Shown: positions 18,742-29,338 of the stretch, one piece after another | How positions within the stretch are numbered: position 1 is the stretch's first letter | Layout: every line of letters starts with the position of its first letter | Assembly: GCF_003402535.2 (NCBI RefSeq) | Contig: NZ_AP025170.1 | Coordinates: forward strand, 2,914,001 to 2,978,000 | Direction: 5' to 3' | Origin: Cupriavidus sp. P-10 | GTDB lineage: Bacteria; Pseudomonadota; Gammaproteobacteria; Burkholderiales; Burkholderiaceae | Length of the DNA stretch: 64,000 bases | Made by a program: the position numbers and the translations under genes | The notes under the pieces: generated by a model | What the model was told of the DNA's origin: nothing | What the model saw: the letters and a program-made list of their open reading frames with translations, nothing else | Database searches by the model: none

Positions 18742-20133
18742 CTAGGTGGCGTTGGCAGCTTCCGGCAAGGCACTTGCCTTCGGCGCGCCTGGCCCCGGCA
18801 TGGGCGCCTCGTGCATCACACGCAGTTCCCGCTGCGGATACGGGATCGAGATGTCATGCTCGCGCAGCGTGCGCCAGATGGCGCGGTTCATCGCGGACTG
18901 CACCCCAAGCTTGCCATTTTGCGGATCGGCGACATAGACGGCGACCTCGTACTCGATGCCGCTGTCGGCGAACAACACCAGGAAGGCCGCCGGCTCCGGC
19001 TCCTGCAGCACGCGCGGCAGGTCGCGCACGCAGTCGGTCAGCAGCGCGATCACGGTCTCGGGATCGGCGCTGTAGTCGGCCTGGACGCGCGTCGCCACGC
19101 GCACATTGGTATTCGAGAACGAATGGTTCTGCACCGACTGCGCCACCAGTTGCTCGTTCGGCACCAGCGTTTCGCCGTCGCCGTTGCGGACCACGGTATA
19201 GCGGGTACGGATCTGCGACACGATGCCGGTGTACTTGTCCACCGTAATCTGGTCGCCCAGCTTGACCGAGCGGTCGAGCAGGATGATGAAGCCGGAGATG
19301 TAGTTGCTGGCGATCTTCTGCAAACCCAGGCCCAGGCCCACGCCCAGCGCACCGCCGAACACCGACAGCACGGTCAGGTCGATGCCGACCAGCGACAGGC
19401 TCAGCAGCAGCGACACCAGCAGCAGCAAGGCCTTGGAGATGCGGGTCAGCACCACCTTGAGGTTGACGTCGAGGTTGGCCGAGCGCATCAGCCGCTCTTC
19501 CAGCCAGGAGCCGAACCACATCGCCACCAGCACCGTCAGCAGGATCCAGACCACCGCCATCAGCGTGTCGGCGAGGCTGATCTTCTGCTTGCCGCCGATC
19601 GAGAAGCGCACATCCTGCATCCACCCGACCACGTCCGACAGCACGCCCACCACATAGAGCGCCATGCCGACCCACACCAGCGTGGTCAGCACCTTCTCCA
19701 CCAGCAGCAGCATGCCGTGCAGCTGCCCGCTGCCTGACATGACCCGCCGCAGGATATAGAAGGCGACGTTCAGCGCGGTAATGCCGAACAGCGGCACCAG
19801 CGCCAGCCGCAGCACGCTGATGGGGATCAGCGGCTCCAGCGCAAAGCGCGCGATCATCACCAGCACCCACCCTGCCAGCGGGAACATGGCCCGCTCCAGG
19901 CTGGCGGCGGCAAAGCGCAGCGAGAAACTGGAGCTGGCGTAGCGCGCCTCGAGCCGGCGCACGACGTAGCGCCCCAGCGGCCACGCCACCGCGAGGCATC
20001 CTGCCAGCACCAGCAGTTGCCAGAAAAAGCCCGGGCCGCCGGCATCGCGGATCAGGTCGTCCAGCATCTTGCCGAACATCGAATGGGAGGCCTTCAGCTC
20101 GCCGCCCAGGCCGGACAAGGTTTCACCGTTCAT
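18742..20133 (-). CDS. Mechanosensitive ion channel, MscS family
   Basis: A 463-residue multi-span MscS homologue. The pore-lining TM3 and start of the beta domain are readable as GGALGVGLGLGLQKIASNYISGFIILLDRSVKLGD, followed by the MscS soluble domain (PNEQLVAQSVQNHSFSN). Several additional TM segments occupy the N-terminal 230 residues, so it is an extended type, longer than the E. coli MscS of about 286 aa. It probably releases solutes on hypo-osmotic shock. Confidence 0.9.
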   Translation of the reverse strand: MNGETLSGLGGELKASHSMFGKMLDDLIRDAGGPGFFWQLLVLAGCLAVAWPLGRYVVRRLEARYASSSFSLRFAAASLERAMFPLAGWVLVMIARFALEPLIPISVLRLALVPLFGITALNVAFYILRRVMSGSGQLHGMLLLVEKVLTTLVWVGMALYVVGVLSDVVGWMQDVRFSIGGKQKISLADTLMAVVWILLTVLVAMWFGSWLEERLMRSANLDVNLKVVLTRISKALLLLVSLLLSLSLVGIDLTVLSVFGGALGVGLGLGLQKIASNYISGFIILLDRSVKLGDQITVDKYTGIVSQIRTRYTVVRNGDGETLVPNEQLVAQSVQNHSFSNTNVRVATRVQADYSADPETVIALLTDCVRDLPRVLQEPEPAAFLVLFADSGIEYEVAVYVADPQNGKLGVQSAMNRAIWRTLREHDISIPYPQRELRVMHEAPMPGPGAPKASALPEAANAT

Positions 20134-20192
20134 CGGGGAGACTCGGGGTTGGACCGCCGGCCCGCTGCATGCACGGGCGGCGGCCGCAGGCG

Positions 20193-21605
20193 TCAGCTGG
20201 TGCGTTCCAGCACCGCGGCGAAGAAGCCGTCGGTCTGGTGCAGATGCGGATACAGCGCGAACATGCCGCTATCCGCGGCCAATGCGGGCACTTCGATCTT
20301 CTGGTCGGCCAGCACCTCGCTGGCCGGGACCAGGCGGAAGTTGGGATGCGCGGCGAGGAAATCGCGCACGATGGCTTCGTTTTCGGCTTCGAGCACGGAG
20401 CAGGTCGCGTAGACCACGCGGCCGCCGCCCTTGACCAGGCGCGCTGCCGAGTCAAGGATCGCGCTCTGCTTGGCGGTCAGCTCCAGCACCGCTTCCGGCG
20501 TCTGGCGCCATTTCAGGTCAGGGTTGCGCCGCAGCGTACCCAGCCCGCTGCACGGCGCATCCACCAGCACCCGGTCGACCTTGCCGGCCAGGCGCTTGAT
20601 CTTGGCGTCGCGTTCGGAGTCGATCAGGACCGGATGGACATTGGACAGCCCGCTTCGCGCCAGCCGCGGCTTCAGGTTGGCCAGCCGCTTTTCCGACACG
20701 TCGAAGGCGTACAAGCGGCCGGTAGAACGCATCGCGGCGCCCAGCGCCAGCGTCTTGCCGCCCGCGCCGGCACAGAAGTCGACCACCATCTCGCCACGCT
20801 TCGGTGCCACCAGGTTGCACAGCAGCTGGCTGCCCTCGTCCTGCACCTCGACCAATCCGTTGACGAAGATCGGCAACTGGTTCAGCGCCGGCTTGCCGGC
20901 CATGCGGATGCCGGCGGGCGCCATCGGCGTCGGCTCGGCACCCAGGCCGGCGGTCTGCAGCTCGGCCAGCGCCGCGTCGCGGCTGGTCTTCCCGAGGTTG
21001 ACGCGCAGGTCAAGCGGCGCCGGACGCAGCCAGGCATCGCCCAGCGCAGCGGTAAATTCTTCGCCGTGGCGGCGCACCAACTCGTCGTACAGCCATTCGG
21101 GCAGGTTGGTGCGCACGCGCGGAGCCAGGCTGGAGCGCTCGATCGTGGTCAGGCGGTCCAGCCATTCGGCCTCTTCGGGGTGCAGGAAGGGCGACAGAAC
21201 ATCGCGGCCCAGCGTGGCCGCCAGGCCCAGCAGCGCCAGGCGGCGCGAGCTCGCGCCCGTGCCGCTTTCGGCAAATTGCGCGAACTCGACGCGCCGGCGC
21301 AGCACCGCATAGATGGCCTCGGCGATGATGCCGCGCTCGCGATGGCCCAGCTTGCTGTTTTCGCGGAAGTAATAGCTCACCACGGCATCGGCCGGGCGCG
21401 CGAACAGCATGACCTTGCCAAGCAGGCGGTCGATATGCTGGATATGCGTGGCATGCAGCCCACCGTGCATGCGCGGCGCGCCGTCGCGGCCGGCATTGCC
21501 GTTGACGGGCTTGCGGATGGGGCTGCCCTTGCCCTTGCTCTTGCCGCGCGGTGCCGCATGGCCCTCGCTGCGGTTGGGACGGTTTCCTGCCTGGTTGCGG
21601 CTCAT
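20193..21605 (-). CDS. RsmB/NOP-type rRNA cytosine-5 methyltransferase
   Basis: SAM-dependent m5C methyltransferase (470 aa). SAM motif VVDFCAGAGGKTLALGA, motif IV DAPCSGLGTLRRNPD (Cys for product release) and motif VI YATCSVLEAEN (nucleophile Cys) are all present. The N-terminus is basic and low-complexity (Gly/Arg/Lys, about 1-45). The likely target is 16S rRNA, as for RsmB or RsmF, but which position is not decidable here. The ATG overlaps the purN stop (ATGA, 21602-21605), so translation is coupled. Confidence 0.88.
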   Translation of the reverse strand: MSRNQAGNRPNRSEGHAAPRGKSKGKGSPIRKPVNGNAGRDGAPRMHGGLHATHIQHIDRLLGKVMLFARPADAVVSYYFRENSKLGHRERGIIAEAIYAVLRRRVEFAQFAESGTGASSRRLALLGLAATLGRDVLSPFLHPEEAEWLDRLTTIERSSLAPRVRTNLPEWLYDELVRRHGEEFTAALGDAWLRPAPLDLRVNLGKTSRDAALAELQTAGLGAEPTPMAPAGIRMAGKPALNQLPIFVNGLVEVQDEGSQLLCNLVAPKRGEMVVDFCAGAGGKTLALGAAMRSTGRLYAFDVSEKRLANLKPRLARSGLSNVHPVLIDSERDAKIKRLAGKVDRVLVDAPCSGLGTLRRNPDLKWRQTPEAVLELTAKQSAILDSAARLVKGGGRVVYATCSVLEAENEAIVRDFLAAHPNFRLVPASEVLADQKIEVPALAADSGMFALYPHLHQTDGFFAAVLERTS

Positions 21606-22270
21606 GCCTGGACTCCTGCCGCCGGGGTATGGGCGGAGATGGCCATCAGCAATTGCGGCTCGGCCGGGTTGATAACGTTGACTACGCCGTCCTGCAACTG
21701 CAGGCGGTTTTCGACAAACCAGCGAACGGCGCGGGGATAGATCTCGTGCTCGCAGGCGAGCAGGCGCTCGGCCAGGCTTTCAGGCGTGTCGGACCGCAGC
21801 ACATCAAGTGCCGCCTGAATCACTATCGGGCCATGGTCGAGTTCCGGAGTGACGAAGTGCACGGTGGCGCCGTGCAGCTTGACGCCGGCGTCCAGCGCCT
21901 GCTTGTGGGTGTTCAGCCCGGGGAAGCACGGCAGCAGCGACGGGTGGATATTCAGCAACCGGCCCGCATAGCGGTCGACGAAGCCCGGCGTCAGGATGCG
22001 CATGAAGCCGGCCAGCACCACCAGATCGGGGGCGTGGGCATCGATCGCCTCGGCCATCGCGGCGTCAAACGAGGCACGGTCGGGGAACTGGCGATGGTCG
22101 ACCACGCCGGTGGCAATGCCTTGCTGCTGCGCGAATTGCAGCCCGGCGGCATCGGGCCGGTTCGACAAAACCGCTGCCACGCGGGCGGGCCAGCCGCCCC
22201 CCGCGCAGGCACGGACGATGGCTTCCATGTTGGAGCCACGCCCGGAAATCAAGATGACAATTTTTTTCAT
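21602..22270 (-). CDS. purN: Phosphoribosylglycinamide formyltransferase
   Basis: GAR transformylase (222 aa), third step of purine synthesis, using 10-formyl-THF. The N-terminus KKIVILISGRGSNMEAIV, the catalytic-loop segment NIHPSLLPCFPGLNTHKQAL (active His after Ile) and HGATVHFVTPELDHGPI are conserved. It is the first gene of a pair with the rRNA methyltransferase. Confidence 0.96.
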   Translation of the reverse strand: MKKIVILISGRGSNMEAIVRACAGGGWPARVAAVLSNRPDAAGLQFAQQQGIATGVVDHRQFPDRASFDAAMAEAIDAHAPDLVVLAGFMRILTPGFVDRYAGRLLNIHPSLLPCFPGLNTHKQALDAGVKLHGATVHFVTPELDHGPIVIQAALDVLRSDTPESLAERLLACEHEIYPRAVRWFVENRLQLQDGVVNVINPAEPQLLMAISAHTPAAGVQA

Positions 22271-22402
22271 CGCGCAATTCTACCAAGGCAAGGCACTAAA
22301 CTCCGGTAAAGCGAACCCATTAGGCGCTTAATTCACCAGATCGGGACAAGCCGCAATGTCTCTAACATGTGACGGTGGGGCCGTATACCCCCGATTGATG
22401 GA

Positions 22403-22431
22403 TTGTGACGCATCGCCCCCTCTGCTAGAGT
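22403..22431 (+). promoter_or_regulatory. Possible promoter of the response regulator gene
   Basis: TTGTGA and TAGAGT are 17 bases apart on the plus strand, about 105 bases before the ATG at 22537. The match to sigma-70 consensus is modest. Confidence 0.35.
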
Positions 22432-22536
22432 GGGCGCTACGTCCACGCGCCAATCCTGTGCATGGTTTGATCGACACAGTGCTCGCAACGAGCGGGTGAC
22501 AACAAGGACGAAACGGGAAATTAGACGGGAATTCGC

Positions 22537-23196
22537 ATGTCGAACGCTGCACCGACGTTGTTGGTGGTCGATGATCATCCTATGGCCTTGTCAGGCACCA
22601 CGGCTTTTCTTGCCGAAGTCATGCCGGATGTTGCGGTACACGCCGCCGGCAGTGCCCGCGAAGCGCTGACGAGCCTGCAGCAGGGGTTGCGCCCCGATAT
22701 CGTGCTGCTCGATATCTGGCTGAACGACGGCACCGGCTTCGATGCCATGCAGTCGTTCAAGACCGTCATCCCGGGGGCGCGCTTTATCTTCATGTCTGCC
22801 GAAGCCACGCCTGAAATCGTCGGCCGCGCCCGCGCGCTGTCGGCATGCGGCTTTGTCGGCAAGCATCTCGATGCCAATGCCTTCACCGCCGCGGTGCGCA
22901 AGGTGCTGGCGGGCGATACCTCCTTCCCTACCGATGAAGCGCTGAACGGGCGGGCCCAGTCGTTCGGCCCGGCGCACGGCATTCCCGTCACGCCGGCCGA
23001 GCTGGGCCTGACGCCGCGCCAGGGATCCGTGCTGGCACTGGTGCTCGAAGGCCTGCCGAACAAGGTGATCGCGCGCCGGCTCGGGCTGACCGAGAACACG
23101 GTCAAGGAGCATGTCTCGGCGATCCTGCAGCGCCTGGGCGTGCGTACCCGCATGCAGGTGATGTCGCGGATGGAGCGTTTCCGGCTGCGCCAGTAA
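22537..23196 (+). CDS. LuxR/NarL-family response regulator
   Basis: A 219-residue two-component regulator. The receiver domain (1-120) has acidic D12/D13, the phospho-acceptor D59 in IVLLDIWL, S87 and K109. The C-terminal LuxR-type helix-turn-helix reads LTPRQGSVLALVLEGLPNKVIARRLGLTENTVKEHVSAIL. It should bind DNA as a phospho-dimer. It converges, with only 43 bases between stops, on a hybrid histidine kinase that is its likely cognate sensor. Confidence 0.92.
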   Translation: MSNAAPTLLVVDDHPMALSGTTAFLAEVMPDVAVHAAGSAREALTSLQQGLRPDIVLLDIWLNDGTGFDAMQSFKTVIPGARFIFMSAEATPEIVGRARALSACGFVGKHLDANAFTAAVRKVLAGDTSFPTDEALNGRAQSFGPAHGIPVTPAELGLTPRQGSVLALVLEGLPNKVIARRLGLTENTVKEHVSAILQRLGVRTRMQVMSRMERFRLRQ

Positions 23197-23239
23197 GGCG
23201 CCGCTCTGCAATTCTTCCCCGAACCAACCCTTCCCCAGT

Positions 23240-25174
23240 CTAAGCCGGACGCAGCCAGCGCCGCAGCAACATGCGCAGCGACGCCGGGTCGACCGGCTTG
23301 GGCAGCACGAAATACCCCGCCTCTTCCGCCGCCGCCAGCGCGGCCGATTTCAGGTCGCCGGTCAGCAGCGCGCTGCGCGCCTGCGGCTGCGTGTTCTGCC
23401 AGCGCTCCAGCAGGTCCAGCCCATTTTCGCTGCCCGGCAGCCGCAGGTCGCAGAAGATAATGTCCGGGCGCAGGCCCTTGGCGAACAGCTTGTCGGCCTC
23501 GGCGCCGTGCGCGGCGCAGGCCACCTCGATACCCCACGCTTCCATCAGCGCGATCCACGCCTTGCGGATCTGGCTGTCGTCGTCGACCACCAGCACCGTC
23601 CCCTGCAGCCGGTCGGGCTTGGCTTCCTCGGCCTGCGCCATGGCGCGCATCGCGCGCACGCTGGCGACGGTATCGGCCGGCACCGGGGCCAGGGCGAACC
23701 AGAACACCGAACCCTTTCCCGGCACCGAGCGCACGCCATAGGTGCCGCGCATCAGCCGCACGCACTCCTTGAAGATCGCCAGGCCAAGGCCGAGGCCCTG
23801 CGACGGGTCGCGCTGCGGGTTGTTGACCTGGTAGTACGGCGAGAAGATCTCCGGCAGGTGCTCGGGCGTGACGCCGGCGCCGGTATCCCACACCTCCAGC
23901 CGCACGTGCTTGCGGCGCTGGCGCGCGGTCACCAGCACGCCGCCGCGCTGGGTATAGCGCAGCGCGTTCTGCACCAGGTTGAACAGCGCGCGGCGCAGCA
24001 GCACCGGCTCGGCCATCGCGTACAGCTCATCGGGCACGCGCGGCGTCAGCATCAGGCCGCTTTCGCGGGCGTCGGCGGCGAACTGGCTCATGACATCGCT
24101 GATCAGCGCGCCCAGTTCGCACGGCTCCAGCGTCGGCAGGACCTTGCGGCCTTCCAGCTTGGACAGGTCCAGCAGCGAGCGGAACAGCAAGTCGATGGTC
24201 TGCGTGCCGGCCGCCACCTGCTCCACCAGTGGATGCAGCGACGACGACTGGTTGCGCGCGCGCAGCGCCTCCACCAGCATCACCAGCGCATGCACCGGCT
24301 GGCGCAGGTCATGGCTGGCGGCGGCAAGGAAACGCGATTTTTCTTCGCTGGCATGCAGGGCGCGCTCCTTTTCTTCCTGGAACTGCTTGGCCAGCCGCCG
24401 GCTGTCGCCTTCAAGCTGGATCGCGCGAACCAGCGTGCCCTGCAGGTTGAAGGCATGACGCGACAGCATCAGCGCGTAGATCACCAGCAGGCCCTGTACA
24501 TAGGCGCCATGGCCGGGGAAGGCAAACTCCGCCATCAGGATGTTGGGCACCAGGATCGGCACGCCGGCGTACACCAGGTTGGACGGCACCGGCGCCTGCG
24601 ATACCGCGCCACCGGCCAGCACGCCAAGCGTCAGCAGGTACAGCACGCTGGAAAACACCACCGAGCCTGTATACAAATGCAGCAGTGCCGAGCTGCCCCA
24701 GGTCACCCCGGTCAGCAGCGCCAGCACGCGCATGTTGTTCCACCACTTGCGCGTATGCGCGGAACGGCTCATCGACGCGCCGTCGCGCTGGTAGCCGAAA
24801 TGGAACCACAGGCCGCCCGCTGTCAGCAGCAACATGATCGCGCACCAGCCCAGCAGCGCCGCGTGGCTGACCTCGTCCCAGAATCCCAGCGTGGTCAGGG
24901 CCGGCAGCAGCACGGAAGCGACGATGGCGGTCAGCGCATTCTTGTGCACGATGGCCATCAGCTTGGCGCGGGTCTCGACATCAAGCTCGCCGCTCGCTTG
25001 CGGCAGGATACGGGGGAGAAGCCGGGACAGGAACCGGTTGGGCAGCGCGTTCAAAAGTGGCTGGCTTGAAATGGCGGACTCAGCGGGGCGGTGCAACCAA
25101 GAAAGCGGTGAAAAATGGCGTGTCCCGGGCGATTTCAACATATGTGACGCCGGAGTGACACTCAAGTGGTGCAT
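23240..25174 (-). CDS. Membrane hybrid histidine kinase
   Basis: Sensor kinase of about 644 aa. An N-terminal membrane module of about six hydrophobic segments has no recognisable periplasmic ligand domain. A short coiled linker leads to HisKA with the phospho-acceptor in AASHDLRQPVHALVMLVEALR, then an HATPase domain (NLVQNALRYTQRGG; DTGAGV; GLGLGLAIFKECVRLM), then a C-terminal receiver (VLVVDDDSQIRKAW; IIFCDLRLPGSENG; PKPVD). I take ATG 25174 (MHHLSVTP), with AAGG upstream; ATG 25141 is an alternative. The architecture recalls sensors of the Pseudomonas PA1396/Burkholderia RqpS group, which is inference. Confidence 0.88.
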   Translation of the reverse strand: MHHLSVTPASHMLKSPGTRHFSPLSWLHRPAESAISSQPLLNALPNRFLSRLLPRILPQASGELDVETRAKLMAIVHKNALTAIVASVLLPALTTLGFWDEVSHAALLGWCAIMLLLTAGGLWFHFGYQRDGASMSRSAHTRKWWNNMRVLALLTGVTWGSSALLHLYTGSVVFSSVLYLLTLGVLAGGAVSQAPVPSNLVYAGVPILVPNILMAEFAFPGHGAYVQGLLVIYALMLSRHAFNLQGTLVRAIQLEGDSRRLAKQFQEEKERALHASEEKSRFLAAASHDLRQPVHALVMLVEALRARNQSSSLHPLVEQVAAGTQTIDLLFRSLLDLSKLEGRKVLPTLEPCELGALISDVMSQFAADARESGLMLTPRVPDELYAMAEPVLLRRALFNLVQNALRYTQRGGVLVTARQRRKHVRLEVWDTGAGVTPEHLPEIFSPYYQVNNPQRDPSQGLGLGLAIFKECVRLMRGTYGVRSVPGKGSVFWFALAPVPADTVASVRAMRAMAQAEEAKPDRLQGTVLVVDDDSQIRKAWIALMEAWGIEVACAAHGAEADKLFAKGLRPDIIFCDLRLPGSENGLDLLERWQNTQPQARSALLTGDLKSAALAAAEEAGYFVLPKPVDPASLRMLLRRWLRPA

Positions 25175-25286
25175 ATCATGCCGCCTTTTGCCGCATCGCG
25201 CCATGCCGGGCGCGCCGGTTGCGGCACAAAAACAGCAGCTTAGTGCACACGGCGGCGCCGGCAGCAGCAAGCCGATCCATTCGCCT

Positions 25287-25292
25287 TATAAT
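25287..25292 (+). promoter_or_regulatory. -10 element upstream of ribF
   Basis: A perfect TATAAT overlaps the in-frame ATG at 25291. If it is the -10 box, transcription starts near 25299 and translation must begin at the GTG at 25327. Confidence 0.45.
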
Positions 25293-25326
25293 GTTCGCTT
25301 TACCCGAAACATTTCCCGCCGTCCCC

Positions 25327-26331
25327 GTGAAAGTCTTCCGCGGCCTGCCCAACGCCGAGAGCCGGGCGCCCTGCGCGCTCACCATCGGCAATTTCGACGG
25401 TGTGCATCGCGGCCACCAGTCGCTGCTCGCGCGTGCGCGCGCGGCGGCGGACGCGCGCGGCCTGCCGCTGTGCGTGATGACCTTCGAGCCGCATCCGCGC
25501 GAGTTCTTCACCCCGGACAAGGCGCCCACCCGCATCGCGCTGCTGCGCGACAAGCTGGAAAGCCTGCGCCGCAATGGCGTGGATCGGGTGGTGGTCGAGC
25601 ACTTCAACGCCCATTTTGCCGGCCAGTCGCCGCAGGCCTTCGTCGAGAACGTGCTGTGGCATGGCCTGCACACGCGCTGGCTGCTGGTCGGCGACGACTT
25701 CCGCTTCGGCGCCAAACGCGCCGGCGACTTCGCCTACCTGCAGGACGCCGGTCGCCGCTACGGCTTCGATGTCGAGCAGATGGGCTCGGTCTCCGAAGGC
25801 GGCATCCGCATTTCCAGTTCGGCGGTGCGCCAGGCACTGGCCGATGGCGACCTTGAGCACGCACGGCGCCTGCTGGGCCACGGTTATGCCATCAGCGGCC
25901 ACGTGATCCATGGCCGCAAGCTGGGCCGTGACCTGGGCTTCCCGACGCTGAACCTGCGCATCTCGCACAAGCGTCCTGCGGTCAATGGCATCTTCGTGGT
26001 GCAGGTGCACGGCATTGCCGACCACCCGCTGCCCGGCGTGGCCAGCATCGGCGTGCGCCCGACCATCGAGGACGCCGGCCGTGTGCTGCTGGAAGTCCAC
26101 CTCTTTGACTTCAACGAAAGCCTGTACGGCAAGCTGGTACGGGTCGAGTTCATGAAGAAGCTGCGCGACGAAGCGCGCTTCGACAACCTGGAAGACCTGA
26201 CCGCAGCGATCGCCAAGGACAGCGCCGATGCGCGCGGGTTCTTCGGCCTGACCGCGCCGGGAGCAGCTGAAGGCGCCGAGGGCGCCGGTGGCCGCGACTT
26301 CGCCACTTCCGCCACCGACCGAATTAGCTAG
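25327..26331 (+). CDS. ribF: Bifunctional riboflavin kinase/FAD synthetase
   Basis: Makes FMN from riboflavin and then FAD. The N-terminal adenylyltransferase domain has LTIGNFDGVHRGHQSLL and the segment ISSSAVRQALADGDLEHA. The C-terminal kinase domain has GHVIHGRKLGRDLGFPTLNL and SIGVRPTIEDAGRVLLEVHLFDF. I chose GTG 25327 (KVFRGLPNAESRAP, 334 aa), because the family usually starts there and a TATAAT sits over the alternative ATG 25291. It heads the ribF-ileS-lspA group. Confidence 0.93.
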   Translation: MKVFRGLPNAESRAPCALTIGNFDGVHRGHQSLLARARAAADARGLPLCVMTFEPHPREFFTPDKAPTRIALLRDKLESLRRNGVDRVVVEHFNAHFAGQSPQAFVENVLWHGLHTRWLLVGDDFRFGAKRAGDFAYLQDAGRRYGFDVEQMGSVSEGGIRISSSAVRQALADGDLEHARRLLGHGYAISGHVIHGRKLGRDLGFPTLNLRISHKRPAVNGIFVVQVHGIADHPLPGVASIGVRPTIEDAGRVLLEVHLFDFNESLYGKLVRVEFMKKLRDEARFDNLEDLTAAIAKDSADARGFFGLTAPGAAEGAEGAGGRDFATSATDRIS

Positions 26332-26443
26332 CGGCCGGTGCCCGCCTGTGTGCGCGGGTCCGGTTCGCCTGCCCTGTCCAGTCTTCCCGCGCGCCCCGCC
26401 CTGACGTCGGCCGCGCGCCCAACGAATTGCTTCGAGAATCAAA

Positions 26444-29338
26444 ATGTCCGACGACAAACGCGCCAAGCCCGAGAAAAACAAGTACCCCGTCAACCTGCTC
26501 GACACGCCCTTCCCGATGCGTGGCGACCTGCCCAAGCGCGAGCCGCAGTGGGTCAAGCAGTGGCAGGACAAGCAGCTCTACAAGAAGATCCGCGCGGCGC
26601 GCAAGGGCGCAAAGAAGTTCGTGCTGCATGACGGCCCGCCGTATGCCAATGGCGATATCCACATCGGCCACGCCGTCAACAAAGTGCTCAAGGACATGAT
26701 CATCAAGGCGCGCGGCCTGAGCGGGCTTGACGCCGTCTACGTGCCCGGCTGGGACTGCCACGGCATGCCGATCGAGATCCAGATCGAAAAGAAGTTCGGC
26801 AAGGGCCTGCCGGTGCAGGAAGTCCAGGCCAAGGCGCGCGCGTATGCCACCGAGCAGATCAAGCGCCAGATGGTGGACTTCGAGCGACTGGGCGTGCTGG
26901 GCGACTGGGACCATCCCTACCTGACCATGAACTACAGCAACGAGGCGGACGAACTGCGTGCGCTCGGCAAGATCATGGAAAAGGGCTATGTGTTCCGCGG
27001 CCTGAAGCCGGTGAACTGGTGCTTCGACTGCGGCTCGGCGCTGGCCGAGGCGGAAGTCGAGTACAAGGACAAGGTCGACCTGTCGATCGACGTGGGCTTC
27101 CCGTTTGCCGAGACCGACAAGCTGGCGCACGCCTTCAAGGTGCCGTTCGACCAGATCAACGCGAAGCCGGGCTGGATCGTGATCTGGACCACCACGCCAT
27201 GGACCATCCCCAGCAACCAGGCGCTGAACGTGCACCCCGAGGTGGAATACGCACTGGTCGATACGCCGCGCGGCTACCTGGTCCTGGCCACCGAGCGCGT
27301 CGAGGAGCAGCTGAAGGTCTACGCGCTGGAAGGCAAGGTCGTCGCCACGGCCACCGGCGCCGCGCTGTCGGAAATCCGCTTCCACCACCCTCTGGCCAAG
27401 ATGGACGCGGGCTATGACCGCCTTTCGCCGATCTATCTGGGCGACTATGTCACCACCGACACCGGCTCGGGCATCGTGCACTCGGCCCCCGCCTATGGCG
27501 TGGAAGACTTCCAGTCGTGCAAGGCGCACGGCATGCCCGACAGCGACATCATCAGCCCGGTGATGGGCAACGGCGTCTACGCCGGTACCCTGCCGCTGTT
27601 CGGCGGGCTGTCGATCTGGGATGCCAACCCCAAGATCGTCGACGCGCTGCAGGAATCGGGCAACCTGTTCAATTCGCACAAGTACACCCACAGCTACATG
27701 CACTGCTGGCGTCACAAGACGCCGATCATCTACCGCGCCACCTCGCAGTGGTTCGCGGGCATGGACGTGGATCCGGCCGACGAGAACGGCAAGCCCGTCC
27801 CGACCCTGCGCGAGACCGCGCTGGCCGGCATCGAGGCGACCGAGTTCTTCCCGTCGTGGGGCAAGCAGCGCCTGCACAACATGATCGCCCACCGGCCGGA
27901 CTGGACCCTGTCGCGCCAGCGCCAGTGGGGCGTGCCGATGGCGTTCTTCGTGCACAAGGAAACCGGCGCGCTGCATCCGCGCACGCCCGAGTTGCTGGAA
28001 GCCATCGCCAAGCGCGTCGAGCAGCAAGGCATCGAGGCCTGGCAGACGCTGGACCCGGCCGAACTGCTGGGCGACGAAGCCAGCCAGTACGAGAAGAACC
28101 GCGACACGCTCGACGTCTGGTTCGACTCGGGCACCACGCACTGGTCCGTGATCCGCAGCTCGCACCGTGACGACCTGTACGACCCGGCCGCCGACCAGCC
28201 CGAAGGCCGCCTGGCCGACCTGTACCTGGAAGGCTCCGACCAGCACCGCGGCTGGTTCCACTCGTCGCTGCTGACCGCGTCGATGCTGTACGGCAAGCCG
28301 CCCTACAAGGCGCTGCTGACGCACGGCTTCACCGTCGACGGCGAGGGCCGCAAGATGTCCAAGTCGGTCGGCAACACCGTGTCGCCGCAGGACATCTCCA
28401 ACAAGATGGGCGCCGAGATCATCCGCCTGTGGGTGGCCTCGACCGACTACTCGGGCGAGCTGTCGATCTCGGACGAGATCCTCAAGCGCGTGGTGGAGAG
28501 CTATCGCCGCATCCGCAACACGCTGCGCTTCCTGCTGTCGAACCTGTCCGACTACGACCACGCCAGGCACGCGCTGCCGCCGTCGGAATGGCTGGAGATC
28601 GACCGCTACGCCGTGGCGCTGACCGACCGGCTGCAGAAGGAGGTGCTGTCGCACTACGAAGCGTACGAATTCCACCCGGTGGTGGCCAAGCTGCAGACCT
28701 TCTGCTCGGAAGACCTGGGCGGCTTCTACCTGGACGTGCTGAAGGACCGCCTCTACACCGCCGCTGCGGACTCCAAGGCCCGCCGCGGGGCGCAGAACGC
28801 GCTGTACCACATCACCCAGGCGATGCTGCACTGGATGGCGCCGTTCCTGTCGTTCACCGCCGAGGAAGCGTGGCAGATCTTCGCCCACGGCACCGAACAT
28901 ACCGACACCATCTTTACCAGCACCTACTACGCGTTGCCCGAAGTGGACGACGGCGCTGACGACCTGCTGCAGAAGTGGCACACGCTGCGCGAAGTGCGCG
29001 CCGAAGTCACGAAGCAGCTCGAAGCGGTACGCGTGGAAGGCGAGATCGGCTCGTCGCTGCAGGCCGAGCTGACGATCCAGGCCGGCGGTCCGGTGCTGGA
29101 AGCGCTGCGCAGCCTGGGCGACGACCTGCGCTTCGTGCTGCTGACCTCGTCGGCCAAGGTCGCGCCGGCACCGGAAGCCGGCGACCTGCTGGTGACGGTA
29201 ACGCCGTCGGCGCACGCGAAGTGCGAGCGCTGCTGGCACTACCGCGCCGATGTCGGCCACAACCCGGACCATCCCACCCTCTGCGGCCGCTGCGACAGTA
29301 ACCTGTTCGGCGCCGGTGAACACAGGAGCCATGCCTGA
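26444..29338 (+). CDS. ileS: Isoleucyl-tRNA synthetase
   Basis: Class-I synthetase (964 aa) charging tRNA-Ile, with editing. It has the HIGH motif HIGH (73-76), KMSKS (637-641) and the C-terminal zinc finger built from CERC and CGRC (about 927-949), as in bacterial type-1 IleRS. No T-box or other leader element is visible in the 112-base gap after ribF. The TGA stop overlaps the lspA ATG (TGATG). Confidence 0.98.
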   Translation: MSDDKRAKPEKNKYPVNLLDTPFPMRGDLPKREPQWVKQWQDKQLYKKIRAARKGAKKFVLHDGPPYANGDIHIGHAVNKVLKDMIIKARGLSGLDAVYVPGWDCHGMPIEIQIEKKFGKGLPVQEVQAKARAYATEQIKRQMVDFERLGVLGDWDHPYLTMNYSNEADELRALGKIMEKGYVFRGLKPVNWCFDCGSALAEAEVEYKDKVDLSIDVGFPFAETDKLAHAFKVPFDQINAKPGWIVIWTTTPWTIPSNQALNVHPEVEYALVDTPRGYLVLATERVEEQLKVYALEGKVVATATGAALSEIRFHHPLAKMDAGYDRLSPIYLGDYVTTDTGSGIVHSAPAYGVEDFQSCKAHGMPDSDIISPVMGNGVYAGTLPLFGGLSIWDANPKIVDALQESGNLFNSHKYTHSYMHCWRHKTPIIYRATSQWFAGMDVDPADENGKPVPTLRETALAGIEATEFFPSWGKQRLHNMIAHRPDWTLSRQRQWGVPMAFFVHKETGALHPRTPELLEAIAKRVEQQGIEAWQTLDPAELLGDEASQYEKNRDTLDVWFDSGTTHWSVIRSSHRDDLYDPAADQPEGRLADLYLEGSDQHRGWFHSSLLTASMLYGKPPYKALLTHGFTVDGEGRKMSKSVGNTVSPQDISNKMGAEIIRLWVASTDYSGELSISDEILKRVVESYRRIRNTLRFLLSNLSDYDHARHALPPSEWLEIDRYAVALTDRLQKEVLSHYEAYEFHPVVAKLQTFCSEDLGGFYLDVLKDRLYTAAADSKARRGAQNALYHITQAMLHWMAPFLSFTAEEAWQIFAHGTEHTDTIFTSTYYALPEVDDGADDLLQKWHTLREVRAEVTKQLEAVRVEGEIGSSLQAELTIQAGGPVLEALRSLGDDLRFVLLTSSAKVAPAPEAGDLLVTVTPSAHAKCERCWHYRADVGHNPDHPTLCGRCDSNLFGAGEHRSHA

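Noticed and set aside
18330..18773. Minus-strand ORF of 147 codons in the gap before the MscS-like gene
   Set aside because: Overlaps both neighbours' ends, has shadow-like Arg/Ser/Pro composition and no Shine-Dalgarno.
26332..26443. T-box or other leader control before ileS
   Set aside because: The gap is only 112 bases and shows no T-box-like stem, no conserved T-box sequence and no terminator hairpin.
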